The position numbers and the translations under genes were made by a program. DNA of 49,797 nt from an uncultured Bacteroidota bacterium (GTDB lineage Bacteria > Bacteroidota > Bacteroidia > B-17B0 > Aurantibacillaceae), in contig CAILKE010000014.1 of the NCBI GenBank assembly GCA_903834765.1, positions 1 to 49,797 of the forward strand. The letters run 5' to 3'. How positions within the stretch are numbered: position 1 is the first letter of the stretch; each line of letters opens with the position of its first letter. Below the pieces are notes generated by a model. The model was not told where the DNA came from. It saw nothing but the letters and a program-made list of their open reading frames with translations, and ran no database searches. Below, in pieces: positions 35,129 through 42,451 of the stretch.

Positions 35129-35843
35129 GATTATAATTTAAAATATCGTTAAGTCCTTTTAAAACTAAATTTTGGTGGGCAAAGATGCTATTTTTTAACC
35201 GTTTTGCCAAGAATTCCGAATCGCCACCTGTTAAAAGAACTAAAATATCAGGATATTGACTTTTATAGTATTCGATGATGCCATCAACCTCAGCAACACT
35301 GCCATTTAAAACCCCTGATAATATAGAGTTTTGAGTGTTTGTACCTATTAAATCGGAGTAAGACCAATCAGGCTCCACGAATGGTAATTTACTGGTAAAA
35401 TGTTGCAATGCTTTAAAACGCATTCGAATACCAGGAGAAATTGCTCCACCTAAATATTCATTTTTGTTATTTGTGAAATTATATTTAATACAAGTACCGG
35501 CATCAATAGTTAAAACATTGCAATTTGGATGTATATAATAAGATGCTATAGCTGCTGAAAGCCTATCTGAACCTAATGTAGCAGCAGATTGGTATAAATT
35601 AGTAACAGGGATTTTTGTTGATGATGTGAATATGATGATAGGCATTTTTTGTTGCAGTTTTTCATAAAAGGAATCTAACCCTTCTATTACGGAACCGATA
35701 ATAGCATAATTAGCCTTATTGATGAATTCGGTATCGGCTAATAGTTGTTCTAAGGAATCAACTATTTTGAATGCATGAAGCTTACTAGCAACAAATAGTG
35801 CTGATTTTATGCGTGTATTACCAATATCTATTACTAAATTCAA
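35115..35843 (-). CDS. coaX: Type III pantothenate kinase
   Basis: A 242-residue ASKHA-fold kinase for the first step of coenzyme A synthesis. ATP/phosphate motifs: DIGNTRIKSALF at the N-terminus, TLGSDRLSAAIA, the catalytic Asp region TIDAGTCIKYN, and GGAISPGIRMRFKAL. Type III enzymes need a monovalent cation and are not feedback-inhibited. First gene of the operon with the barrel protein and lptC; divergent from tRNA-Phe. Confidence 0.95.
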   Translation of the reverse strand: MNLVIDIGNTRIKSALFVASKLHAFKIVDSLEQLLADTEFINKANYAIIGSVIEGLDSFYEKLQQKMPIIIFTSSTKIPVTNLYQSAATLGSDRLSAAIASYYIHPNCNVLTIDAGTCIKYNFTNNKNEYLGGAISPGIRMRFKALQHFTSKLPFVEPDWSYSDLIGTNTQNSILSGVLNGSVAEVDGIIEYYKSQYPDILVLLTGGDSEFLAKRLKNSIFAHQNLVLKGLNDILNYNLEQT

Positions 35844-35904
35844 TGAGCTAAAAGTAAGTTAAATCTTGCTTCAAGCAATGTATTTTAATATTTTTTAATA
35901 TTTC

Positions 35905-35935
35905 TTTTGCAGTATAAATAATTCTCTTAAATTTG
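35905..35935 (+). promoter_or_regulatory. Promoter of tRNA-Phe
   Basis: TTTTG (35905-35909), 18 bases, TAAATTTG (35928-35935): full consensus fit. The mature tRNA begins 16 bases downstream. Confidence 0.75.
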
Positions 35936-35950
35936 CACCCCAATTAAGTT

Positions 35951-36023
35951 GGTACCTTAGCTCAGTCGGTAGAGCAATAGACTGAAAATCTATGTGTCCC
36001 TGGTTCGATTCCTGGAGGTACCA
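35951..36023 (+). tRNA. tRNA-Phe (anticodon GAA)
   Basis: 73 nt with acceptor stem GGTACCT/AGGTACC, D-loop region TAGCTCAGTCGGTAGAGC, anticodon stem ATAGA/TCTAT around the loop CTGAAAA, and T-arm CCTGG-TTCGATT-CCTGG. The discriminator base is A and CCA is not encoded. It marks the border between core genome on the left and accessory DNA on the right. Confidence 0.98.
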
Positions 36024-36037
36024 CAATCAAAACAAAT

Positions 36038-36070
36038 AAAACCCCTGATAGCAAAGCTTTCAGGGGTTTT
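36038..36070 (+). terminator. Intrinsic terminator after tRNA-Phe
   Basis: 11-bp stem AAAACCCCTGA (36038-36048) / TCAGGGGTTTT (36060-36070), 15 bases past the tRNA. Confidence 0.88.
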
Positions 36071-36071
36071 T

Positions 36072-36405
36072 GATTTAATGGGTAACAACATAGGTACAAC
36101 ATTCAGTTCTGTTCAAAACTTTTCATCCGTTGAACCCTTACCGCTCCAAAAAACACCAACTCATGCTTTATCTATACCTATGGTAGGGAGTAAATATGCC
36201 TTTTACTGTAATTATTATTTCCTTTTTGATGCGAATCGTTATCAAGTAATGCAAACGCAACGCTTTTATGGTCGTGGCGTTTTGATGATTTAGTTTTGTA
36301 GTGTGGAACAAAATCATATTCGCGATAAAGAGATTGTGAAACCAAAATTGAAGCGACTGCAGCGCCTAAATTTTGAAATTCAAAAATCAATCTAAAAATT
36401 AAATC
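36072..36405. other. Spacer between tRNA-Phe terminator and accessory cassette
   Basis: 334 bases without a convincing gene. Short frames on both strands lack family features, and one on the plus strand begins inside the tRNA. No repeat of the tRNA 3' end was seen here. It probably holds the promoter of the gene at 36406; a TAGTTTTG box at 36291-36298 fits TAnnTTTG but no -33 partner is clear. Confidence 0.4.
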
Positions 36406-37155
36406 ATGGCAAGGCAAAAAGGAATAATTAAGCTAAAAGGAAAAATCGGAGATATTTCCTTTTACAAAACACAAGATGGGCATTTAGCTCGAGAAAAAGG
36501 AGGCGTTGATGCTTCACGTATTGCAAACGATAAAGCATTTGCACGTACTCGAGAAAACGGCGCGGAATTCGGCTCCTCTGCCCGTTCGGGAAAAATGTTG
36601 AGAGATGCATTGCGCCCTATGTTGATGACAGCTGCTGATAATCGTTTAACATCACGATTAACCAAGCAAATGACTGATATTAAAAATTTGGATGCAACTT
36701 CGGTAAGAGGCAAAAGATCAGTTGGCGTTGCCATTGCTCTAGTGCCTGCACAAGCGATGTTAAAAGGTTTCAATTTCAATAACAGAGCAATTTTAGGGGC
36801 GGTGTTATTTAAACCATATACTGTGAATACAGTTACAGGTGTAATAACCATTAATGGATTAGTGCCAATTAATGACATTGCTTACCCAACAGGTGCAACG
36901 CACATGACTGTAAAAGGTTCTTGGGCTCGAGTTGATTTTAGTACCGGTATTTATGATGTAAAATTATCAAACGTGGTTAATATCCCAATTGATACAACAT
37001 CAAATAATATTGTATTAACTCCACCAGGTATACCGTCAGGTTTTGGAACAAGTTTGTATTTAATACAAATTGAGTTCTACCAAGAAATCAACGGAGCTCA
37101 ATACTCTCTAAAAAATGGCACTTACAATGCGTTAAGCATTGTTGAGGTAGCCTAA
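36406..37155 (+). CDS. Orphan Bacteroidota protein, MARQKGI...GDISFYK family
   Basis: 249 residues. A basic N-terminus (MARQKGIIKLKGKIGDISFY) is followed by AREKGGVDASRIANDKAFAR, helical and charged up to about residue 100, then a beta-rich C-terminal half (VITINGLVPINDIAYPTG, MTVKGSWARVDFSTGIYDV, SLYLIQIEFYQEINGAQYS). No signal or membrane segment. I recall similar N-termini in many Bacteroidota genomes without function. The beta-sandwich-like C-half and the small membrane-protein neighbours suggest a structural particle or virion-type protein, as inference only. First gene of a compact cassette; a strong nested-hairpin terminator follows. Confidence 0.75.
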   Translation: MARQKGIIKLKGKIGDISFYKTQDGHLAREKGGVDASRIANDKAFARTRENGAEFGSSARSGKMLRDALRPMLMTAADNRLTSRLTKQMTDIKNLDATSVRGKRSVGVAIALVPAQAMLKGFNFNNRAILGAVLFKPYTVNTVTGVITINGLVPINDIAYPTGATHMTVKGSWARVDFSTGIYDVKLSNVVNIPIDTTSNNIVLTPPGIPSGFGTSLYLIQIEFYQEINGAQYSLKNGTYNALSIVEVA

Positions 37156-37158
37156 AAC

Positions 37159-37195
37159 AAAAGCCCTTATCCGCCAGTTGGCGGACAGGGCTTTT
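37159..37195 (+). terminator. Nested-hairpin terminator
   Basis: Outer stem AAAAGCCCT (37159-37167) / AGGGCTTTT (37187-37195), inner stem TCCGCCA (37170-37176) / TGGCGGA (37179-37185). The inner part is a palindrome common in Bacteroidota intergenic DNA. Confidence 0.88.
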
Positions 37196-37232
37196 AAATC
37201 AAAAAAATCATTAATCATTAAAAAAAGAAACA

Positions 37233-37478
37233 ATGAAACTCATTGATAGATTAAAAGCAACAACACCAAAATTCTATAAAATATTAAGAAATATTGGTTT
37301 AGGAATGGCCGCAGCAGGTGGCATATTGGTAGCATCGCCAGTTGCGATACCCGCAGTATTAGTAACCATTGGAGGTTATTTAATAGTTGCAGGAAGCGTA
37401 GCGACTGCAATAAGCCAAACAGTTACAACAACTGAAGGCGATACTTCGACAAGCTCTGCAAACCAAAAAAGCAACTGA
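37233..37478 (+). CDS. Small membrane protein, holin-like
   Basis: 81 residues: basic N-terminus (MKLIDRLKATTPKFYKILR), two Gly/Ala-rich hydrophobic segments at about 20-40 and 42-65, and a polar Thr/Ser tail (TTTEGDTSTSSANQ). Length, two segments and tail fit holin-like or pore-forming small proteins, but no family is recognised. Second gene of the cassette, with its own start after the terminator at 37195. Confidence 0.6.
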   Translation: MKLIDRLKATTPKFYKILRNIGLGMAAAGGILVASPVAIPAVLVTIGGYLIVAGSVATAISQTVTTTEGDTSTSSANQKSN

Positions 37479-37505
37479 GTAATAATTATTAAAATCATTA
37501 TCAAC

Positions 37506-37826
37506 ATGCACGAAGAAAAAAATCAAATCGGAAATACTCAAACGAAAGTTGAGTTACAAATTATTCCTTGCGAAACTAAAAACGTACAAATCAAAGATCA
37601 TCAATCACAAAATGATTGTGGAGGCAAATTAATTTTAGCCATCACTTGTGATGGATCAAAATTAACTAAGGCTGATTCTGGTCGTTTAGATGAATTCCAG
37701 GAGGAAGTTTGGGTAACTCTAAAAACAACCAAAGCAGATGCAGGCAAAATACCTGACATTGATTTGAGTGTTCATGAAAGAAGTACAACTAAAATGACTA
37801 AAGCTAATTCAGGTAAAACTGTTTAA
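37506..37826 (+). CDS. Small soluble protein with three TKA(D/N)xG(R/K) repeats
   Basis: 106 residues, polar, two Cys (PCETK, NDCGG) and one strand LILAITCDG. A seven-residue motif repeats at 54-60 (TKADSGR), 75-81 (TKADAGK) and 98-104 (TKANSGK), spaced 21 and 23 residues. No family or signal. Lies 27 bases after the holin-like gene and 10 bases before the next, so operonic. Confidence 0.55.
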   Translation: MHEEKNQIGNTQTKVELQIIPCETKNVQIKDHQSQNDCGGKLILAITCDGSKLTKADSGRLDEFQEEVWVTLKTTKADAGKIPDIDLSVHERSTTKMTKANSGKTV

Positions 37827-37836
37827 ACATTAAAAA

Positions 37837-38022
37837 ATGTCAACACACAACAACATAGAAAGTGGAACTATACTGGGTACTGTTTCTGGAACGGTTTTAA
37901 CCGTAGCTGTGAACGTGGGTTCATCAGATATTTTAAAAACAGTTATCCTTGCTTCACTTGGTGCGGTGGTTAGTTTTAGCGTGTCTTTGTTGTTAAAGTG
38001 GTTAGTCAAGAAGTTTAAGTAA
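37837..38022 (+). CDS. Small membrane protein, holin-like
   Basis: 61 residues with two hydrophobic stretches (about 10-27 and 33-55) and a basic end (LLKWLVKKFK). The N-terminus is polar (MSTHNNIESG). Size and layout are like small phage holins. Last gene of the cassette, ended by the terminator at 38065. Confidence 0.55.
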   Translation: MSTHNNIESGTILGTVSGTVLTVAVNVGSSDILKTVILASLGAVVSFSVSLLLKWLVKKFK

Positions 38023-38064
38023 TACCTCACCCTAAATCCCTCTCCAATAGAGAGGAACTTTTAA

Positions 38065-38097
38065 AAGTCTTGCACAATGATGTGCAGGGCTTTTTTT
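38065..38097 (+). terminator. Terminator of the four-gene cassette
   Basis: 11-bp stem AAGTCTTGCAC (38065-38075) / GTGCAGGGCTT (38082-38092) with two G-U pairs and a T-run. A short palindromic repeat with CCTCTC / GAGAGG (38039-38055), of a kind common in Bacteroidota, lies just before it. Confidence 0.82.
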
Positions 38098-38102
38098 GTG
38101 AC

Positions 38103-38525
38103 TTACTTTTTTAAATATTTATAAAATAAGGATTTGCGCAATTGCATTAAATAATCTAATTGTGTTTGAAGATTTACTTTTAAAGCTTCAATTTGAGTCA
38201 AAGAATTTTGAACATCAGAAAACGAACGATTGCCGGTATTAACTGAGTTTAAAGTTTCTTCTACAACATCAATTAAATCGCCTAAGCGAATATAATCGAT
38301 TACTGAGCCCATAAGGTGTTTTCTAAAAAAACGAAGCTCCCATAAGCCTAATAATAAGAAAAAGTAAAACTCTTTTTCATTTTCATCATCTGCCAGGAAT
38401 ACAAAACAATTTGAACAATAATGTGGCAATGGTTTGCCTGAGTTTAATCCTTTATTTAAAATAAAGAAATGATGTTGTTTGTAGGTTGTACCTAATTTGT
38501 GTGTTTTAATTTTTGATTTTAGCAT
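38103..38525 (-). CDS. DUF6943-like protein
   Basis: About 140 residues from the ATG at 38525 (MLKSKIKTHKLGTTYK); the frame can be extended to a GTG at 38561. The N-terminal signature KIKTHKLGTTYKQHHFFILN and KGLNSGKPLPHYCSNCFVF is that of a small Bacteroidota family I associate with DUF6943 and mobile DNA. It contains a Cys pair (CSNC) and a long C-terminal helix region (SLTQIEALKVNLQTQLDYL). Function unknown. Convergent with the cassette. Confidence 0.75.
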   Translation of the reverse strand: MLKSKIKTHKLGTTYKQHHFFILNKGLNSGKPLPHYCSNCFVFLADDENEKEFYFFLLLGLWELRFFRKHLMGSVIDYIRLGDLIDVVEETLNSVNTGNRSFSDVQNSLTQIEALKVNLQTQLDYLMQLRKSLFYKYLKK

Positions 38526-38561
38526 AACTATTTTTTTAAGGGTTTGTTTCCCTTTTTCCAC

Positions 38562-38880
38562 CTTGTGCTTTGAACTTTTGATTAATTGAAAACAAAGAAA
38601 AAACGCAAAAAAACGAGCTAAAGAAAAGCCCGAAAAAAATGAAAAAAGAAAGCATTTTGTAAAAGGCTGGACACTGAGGTTGTCAAGGTTTTTGACAAAA
38701 AAAATACTACCTGAATGAGGTAGTATTAAAAATGATTCCTTTATATGAACCGAATGAAGTGTGGAGATTTTTTTTGCAAAACCCGAAGGGCTTGACCTTG
38801 CAATCCGAAAGTGGAAAGCCTTAAATTGCTTTTCTTTTTTTATTTTTGAATAATTTACCTGTTAATACATTCTATTTTTA
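38562..38880. other. AT-rich spacer before the structured region
   Basis: About 320 bases without a gene; A-rich in the first half. It contains the hairpin at 38703-38727 and a -7-like TATTTTTG (38841-38848) without a good -33 partner, which could start a plus-strand transcript of the structured region. Confidence 0.35.
38703..38727 (-). terminator. Hairpin with T-run on the minus strand
   Basis: 10-bp perfect stem AATACTACCT (38703-38712) / AGGTAGTATT (38718-38727), loop GAATG. On the minus strand the stem is followed by TTTTTTTT, a standard terminator; on the plus strand it is followed by AAAAATG. It would stop transcription entering from the right. Confidence 0.65.
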
Positions 38881-39540
38881 AAATAAATATCGATTGGAAT
38901 GTAATGGTAAAAGCGCCTGCGGCGTGGGAAGGAAAACGGTTGCAAAAAATGAAGTGAGGTACGAACAAAATGATTTGCAATCCGTTGTGCGGCGAGCCAC
39001 CTGCGAGTGGAGAGAGGGTGTGCAGCATGGGAGCATGAAGAGGTACGATGAATGCGGATGCAAACTATGTGGCAAGTGTGGCAAACTAAATAAATTAATC
39101 TACCTTAATTTATGCCACACGATAGAAACACAAGGGCAATGGGTTGGTTTATTTTTATGCTTAGCTTTTTGCGTTGGAAAAAATAAGCGCCCATTGAACG
39201 CAGCCCGAACGACTATGCAGGCGAGCTGAAAAGTTGGTAGCCGGTGGACTGAAAGTGGCTGAAATGAGTGAAGTGAAATGAAACCCAGTGTAAGTAGTAA
39301 AGCGGATGTAACGGGTGTAATGTAACGAAATGAATGAAGGTACTTGAAGGACAAAGGAGGCTACCGTGACGAAAGCACGGGCAACGAGCAAAAAATGTGA
39401 CAAACCCAAAGCCCGACCATAGAGATGGGCAAAATAGCTTATGCTTAAAGCCTTGAAAACACGTAGTTAAAGCATGTGCTATTTTGGTTTGGCGCAATTT
39501 GTTGCTTGCACCTGCTGAGGAACACCACTTTACCTGTTAC
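38881..39540 (+). ncRNA. Candidate large structured RNA, about 650 nt
   Basis: A GC-richer, gene-free block between AT-rich flanks. Long complementary pairs: AACGG+TTGCAAA (38935-38946) with TTTGCAA+CCGTT (38974-38986); GTGTGGCA (39076-39083) with TGCCACAC (39113-39120), enclosing TAAATTAA/TTAATTTA; CAATGGG (39137-39143) with CCCATTG (39190-39196), enclosing GCTTA/TAAGC and a T5/A5 stem; GGTAGCC (39236-39242) with GGCTACC (39359-39365); CCGTG/CACGG (39364-39380); CAAAATAGC (39430-39438) with GCTATTTTG (39478-39486), enclosing ATGCTT/AAGCAT. A loop-to-3' pairing TGCGTT/AACGCA suggests a pseudoknot. Strand is uncertain; plus is preferred for purine-rich loops. Not recognised as RNase P, tmRNA, SRP or a group I/II intron. 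Confidence 0.5.
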
Positions 39541-39550
39541 AAGAAGGGAG

Positions 39551-39606
39551 TGTAATCTGAACTGTGTCAAATTATTTTTTTTATATTTGACACAGTTTAA
39601 TTTACA
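39551..39606. repeat. Long hairpin between structured region and AbiE genes
   Basis: 13-bp perfect inverted repeat AACTGTGTCAAAT (39560-39572) / ATTTGACACAGTT (39585-39597) around a T-rich 12-base loop, with an outer TGTAA (39551-39555) / TTACA (39602-39606) match. It could be a terminator for the AbiE operon or the structured RNA, or an element end. Confidence 0.6.
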
Positions 39607-39631
39607 TCCTCTACAAGAAATCAAAATAGAT

Positions 39632-40423
39632 TTATAAAAGTAATAAGAGTTCTTTCTTTACCATTTCATAAGCAACAGTGTGTTCGTATTTTTCTTCGGG
39701 ACGTAACAACGCTGTAATATCTCCTAAAAAGTTTTCGCTTTTCATCTTCGCTTCCATGTTATCTATGAACTCTTTTTGAGATGGAATTTTGCCTACTGAA
39801 AATTCCATGTACTTTTTAAAGCATTGTATTACTTGTTTTCCATCAACGTCAGTTGTAGTAAATGCTTTGTATAAATCATATAAATCCCTTCCTTTTCTTC
39901 TTTGATAAAGAGCTCTTAATTTTGTTCCTAACAGTTCTTCAATTTTATATGTTGTGATATTACACTCTCCATTAAACCATTCTGAGTTTACAATAAATGG
40001 TACTTTTTGCCATCCTAATTCTGCAAAATGTTCTCTACAATTAGTTTCTACTTTTAATTTAATTTGTGTTATTGGTGGAATTTCAGAAGGAAATCTATAT
40101 TTCAATTCAGTCATTAAATCACCAGGAGAAACATTTATTTTTCCTTCAATAAAACTTAAAGCTATTTTTAATCTATCCAAAATTTCACCAAATGGAACTG
40201 CCTTTATTTGAACCAAGTCTATATCTTCTGAATATCTTGGTTGAGGACTTAAAAATAATTTATGTAAAGCTGTACCTCCTCTAAATGCTAAGTTTTCTGC
40301 TAAAAAATCATCGTTGAATATTGCAACTAAAGCTCTGCAAATTACCAAATCCTGTTCTACCTGTTCGTTTGTACTCCATGGAACATTATTACTCCATTCT
40401 ATTATGTATGCTTGAGGTATCAT
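39632..40423 (-). CDS. AbiEii-family nucleotidyltransferase toxin
   Basis: 263 residues of the AbiEii/DUF1814 family, a polymerase-beta-like nucleotidyltransferase. The GGT of FRGGTALHKLF (49-51) is followed by RYSEDIDLV with the metal Asp pair 67 and 69. Related toxins block growth, probably by adding nucleotides to a target RNA. It follows its antitoxin gene by 9 bases. Type IV toxin-antitoxin systems give abortive phage defence and stabilise mobile DNA. Confidence 0.9.
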   Translation of the reverse strand: MIPQAYIIEWSNNVPWSTNEQVEQDLVICRALVAIFNDDFLAENLAFRGGTALHKLFLSPQPRYSEDIDLVQIKAVPFGEILDRLKIALSFIEGKINVSPGDLMTELKYRFPSEIPPITQIKLKVETNCREHFAELGWQKVPFIVNSEWFNGECNITTYKIEELLGTKLRALYQRRKGRDLYDLYKAFTTTDVDGKQVIQCFKKYMEFSVGKIPSQKEFIDNMEAKMKSENFLGDITALLRPEEKYEHTVAYEMVKKELLLLL

Positions 40424-40432
40424 TTTGTTATT

Positions 40433-41254
40433 TTAAATATCTGATTCTACTTCGGTATTAATTATCACTTTCCATTTTTCATCAAAAGGAAATCCTTTCT
40501 TTTCACCTGATTCGCTAAGCGGTTTTCGGTTAAATTTTAATTCTGCTTGCAGACAAATATTATATAGTTTCTCTGCAATTGTATCTTTATTCAAAATTTT
40601 ATCTAAAATATAACCTAGGCGCTGTAGTGTTACCAATGGTATTTCTTTTACAAATTCTTTAGTAATACTTTCTGGTTTTATTTCATCTGCTAATTCTTCT
40701 AACACAGTTGCTACTCTACTTAATCCACCAACTCTTTTTTGAAATTGAATTAAATCAGTAGCTGTTAAAATTGGAGATGATATTTTTATGTAACCAGTTT
40801 CTGTTTTACGGTTTTCGGTATATTGTTCAGGAACTGTTTTTCTACTGATGTAACTAATTTTAATTCCTTTTTTATTAGTTACACGCATTTGCGGAAATTC
40901 AGTTACAACAAAAAATTCTTGAGGTTGCTGATGCGATGCTCCATGAAATACCGCAGCGTTTAAAAGAGCTAAGTAATAAGGTCTTTTATAATATTTCATT
41001 AATCCATCTAAAAAAATAGTAGGTGGTAAAATACCACGCGATGCATATTGAGAAGATATTATTAAGTAATATCCGTTACTTATAGAAATTATTTTATTCT
41101 TTTTGAATAAACGATTAATAGAACGATTTAGTGATATTTCTGAATTTTCAGGAAAGGCCGCCCTTAATTCTTCAATAGAAAACGACGTTTTCCCTTTAGA
41201 AGCTAGTTGGTCTATCCAATCAATTAATCTATTATGAGTATTTATATCTTTCAT
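40433..41254 (-). CDS. AbiEi-type antitoxin/transcription regulator
   Basis: 273 residues. N-terminal winged helix (IDQLASKGKTSFSIEELRAA, RSINRLFKKNKIISISNGYY), then the AbiEi core with PPTIFLDGLMKYYKRPYY, LLNAAVFHGASHQQPQEFF and the VVTEF strand, and a C-terminal helical part (RVGGLSRVATVLEELADEI). In AbiE systems this protein represses its own promoter and neutralises the toxin without stable binding. First gene of the minus-strand pair. Confidence 0.88.
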   Translation of the reverse strand: MKDINTHNRLIDWIDQLASKGKTSFSIEELRAAFPENSEISLNRSINRLFKKNKIISISNGYYLIISSQYASRGILPPTIFLDGLMKYYKRPYYLALLNAAVFHGASHQQPQEFFVVTEFPQMRVTNKKGIKISYISRKTVPEQYTENRKTETGYIKISSPILTATDLIQFQKRVGGLSRVATVLEELADEIKPESITKEFVKEIPLVTLQRLGYILDKILNKDTIAEKLYNICLQAELKFNRKPLSESGEKKGFPFDEKWKVIINTEVESDI

Positions 41255-41606
41255 TGAAGAACTATTTTATGACAAATGTACCGAAAAACGGTTCAATTTG
41301 CATGAAATTGTTTCTTTTCATGTAAACCAATGCTGTTCGTTTCAATTTTTTGGATTTTATTTGACAACATTTACGTTGATATAACGCATTATAAATCAAA
41401 TATTTAGATTTTTCTTAAAGTGTAAAATCAAAGTTCTATCAACAGAATTACTTTTTATAAATTTTGTGGGTTAATAGAAATTTTATTTGTAGCAAATTTA
41501 AAATCAACAAATTGTTTATTTTAATGTCGCTGCATTACAAATGTAGCAAAGCGGGTACTATAATTTAAAATAAATAAATAATTCCCATTAAATTAAAAAT
41601 AAATTA

Positions 41607-41644
41607 AATAATTAGTATTGCATAATTATTTAATATATATTCAA
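41607..41644 (+). promoter_or_regulatory. Duplicated two-part upstream block, copy 1
   Basis: AATAATTAGTATT (41607-41619), 14 bases, TATATATTCAA (41634-41644). The same two boxes at the same spacing recur at 43586-43623. It may be a promoter or a shared regulator site. It lies 283 bases before the next start codon, with a hairpin in between. Confidence 0.45.
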
Positions 41645-41737
41645 ATTCATCAGCCAATATAAAATCACACCAAACTATTAATTAAATAATTACATGATAA
41701 ATATATCTCAGACATCAGTAATTATCTATTCTATATA

Positions 41738-41781
41738 TTTAGAAATCATGTAGTTATTTAAAAAACTACATGATTTCTAAA
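41738..41781. repeat. 18-bp perfect inverted repeat
   Basis: Arms at 41738-41755 (TTTAGAAATCATGTAGTT) and 41764-41781, loop of 8. Unusually long for this region. No T-run follows directly, so a plain terminator is not certain; an element end or operator is possible. Confidence 0.65.
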
Positions 41782-41927
41782 ATAATTCATTTTTCTTGTA
41801 ACTTTTTTTAAAATCCGCGGTATACGTCCGTCCTTACAAATTTTAAATCCCAAAAATATGACCTAACAAAATCAATTTATTATAATATCTATTCTTAATT
41901 CAATTATTAACCTCAAAATCTATAATC

Positions 41928-42374
41928 ATGAAAAATAAAGAAACCAAAACGGATGAAAAATATAAACTTCAAGTTTTTAATCCAAAATACAGGTATAATA
42001 ATAATAAACGAATTACAATTTTAAGGGTAGTTATTGATGAAGAGTATACAAGAGTTGATTTTTTATTTTGGTCACTTAAAAATAATAATATGGGAAAGTG
42101 GATACAAATAGAAAAAGAGACATATATAAAGGCATTTAATTGCGATAAAAAATTAAAGCTGATAAAGGCAGAAAATATAGGTGTTTCGCCAAATAAAAGT
42201 TTTTTTAAAACCAAATTAAATCTATTAAATTTTACACTTTACTTTCCACCGTTACCAAAGGATGTTGTTGCGTTTGATTTAATTGAAAAAGATACAATGA
42301 ATGAAAATTATTTCAATTTCCATAAAATCAATCTAAAAAAAGCTGAAAAAAAGTTTCATGGTTATAAGAATTGA
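41928..42374 (+). CDS. Hypothetical beta-sandwich-like protein
   Basis: 148 residues, no signal. The order ITILRVVIDEEYTRVDFLFW, MGKWIQIEKETYIKAF, KLIKAENIGVSPNKSFF and FTLYFPPLPKDVVAFDLIEK matches a beta domain I recall in Bacteroidota proteins, often in secreted ones, where FTLYF.PLP...FDLIE closes the fold. Here it stands alone in the cytoplasm. Function unknown. Single gene with AT-rich flanks. Confidence 0.65.
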   Translation: MKNKETKTDEKYKLQVFNPKYRYNNNKRITILRVVIDEEYTRVDFLFWSLKNNNMGKWIQIEKETYIKAFNCDKKLKLIKAENIGVSPNKSFFKTKLNLLNFTLYFPPLPKDVVAFDLIEKDTMNENYFNFHKINLKKAEKKFHGYKN

Positions 42375-42451
42375 TCTATATTCATTTATTAAAGAAATAG
42401 GTAATTTTAAAATGAAGTATAAATTTAAATTATAAACTAAAAAATAAAATT

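Larger units (their letters stand above)
41255..41927. other. AT-rich intergenic region with repeats
   Basis: 673 bases without a gene. It holds the AbiE upstream region, a conserved block at 41607-41644 (also at 43586-43623) and an 18-bp hairpin at 41738-41781. Base composition is markedly more AT-rich than the core genome. Confidence 0.5.

Noticed and set aside
35994-36293. Plus-strand open frame of 99 codons
   Set aside because: It begins inside the tRNA-Phe gene and crosses its terminator; no protein features.
38878-39497. Several overlapping frames of 68-111 codons on both strands in the GC-rich block
   Set aside because: Overlapping frames in different phases with low-complexity composition; better explained as a by-product of a structured, non-coding region.
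38881-39540. RNase P RNA, tmRNA, SRP RNA or group I/II intron
   Set aside because: The conserved cores I know (RNase P GAGGAAAGTC and ACAGAAA parts, tRNA-like tmRNA ends, intron domain V) were not seen.
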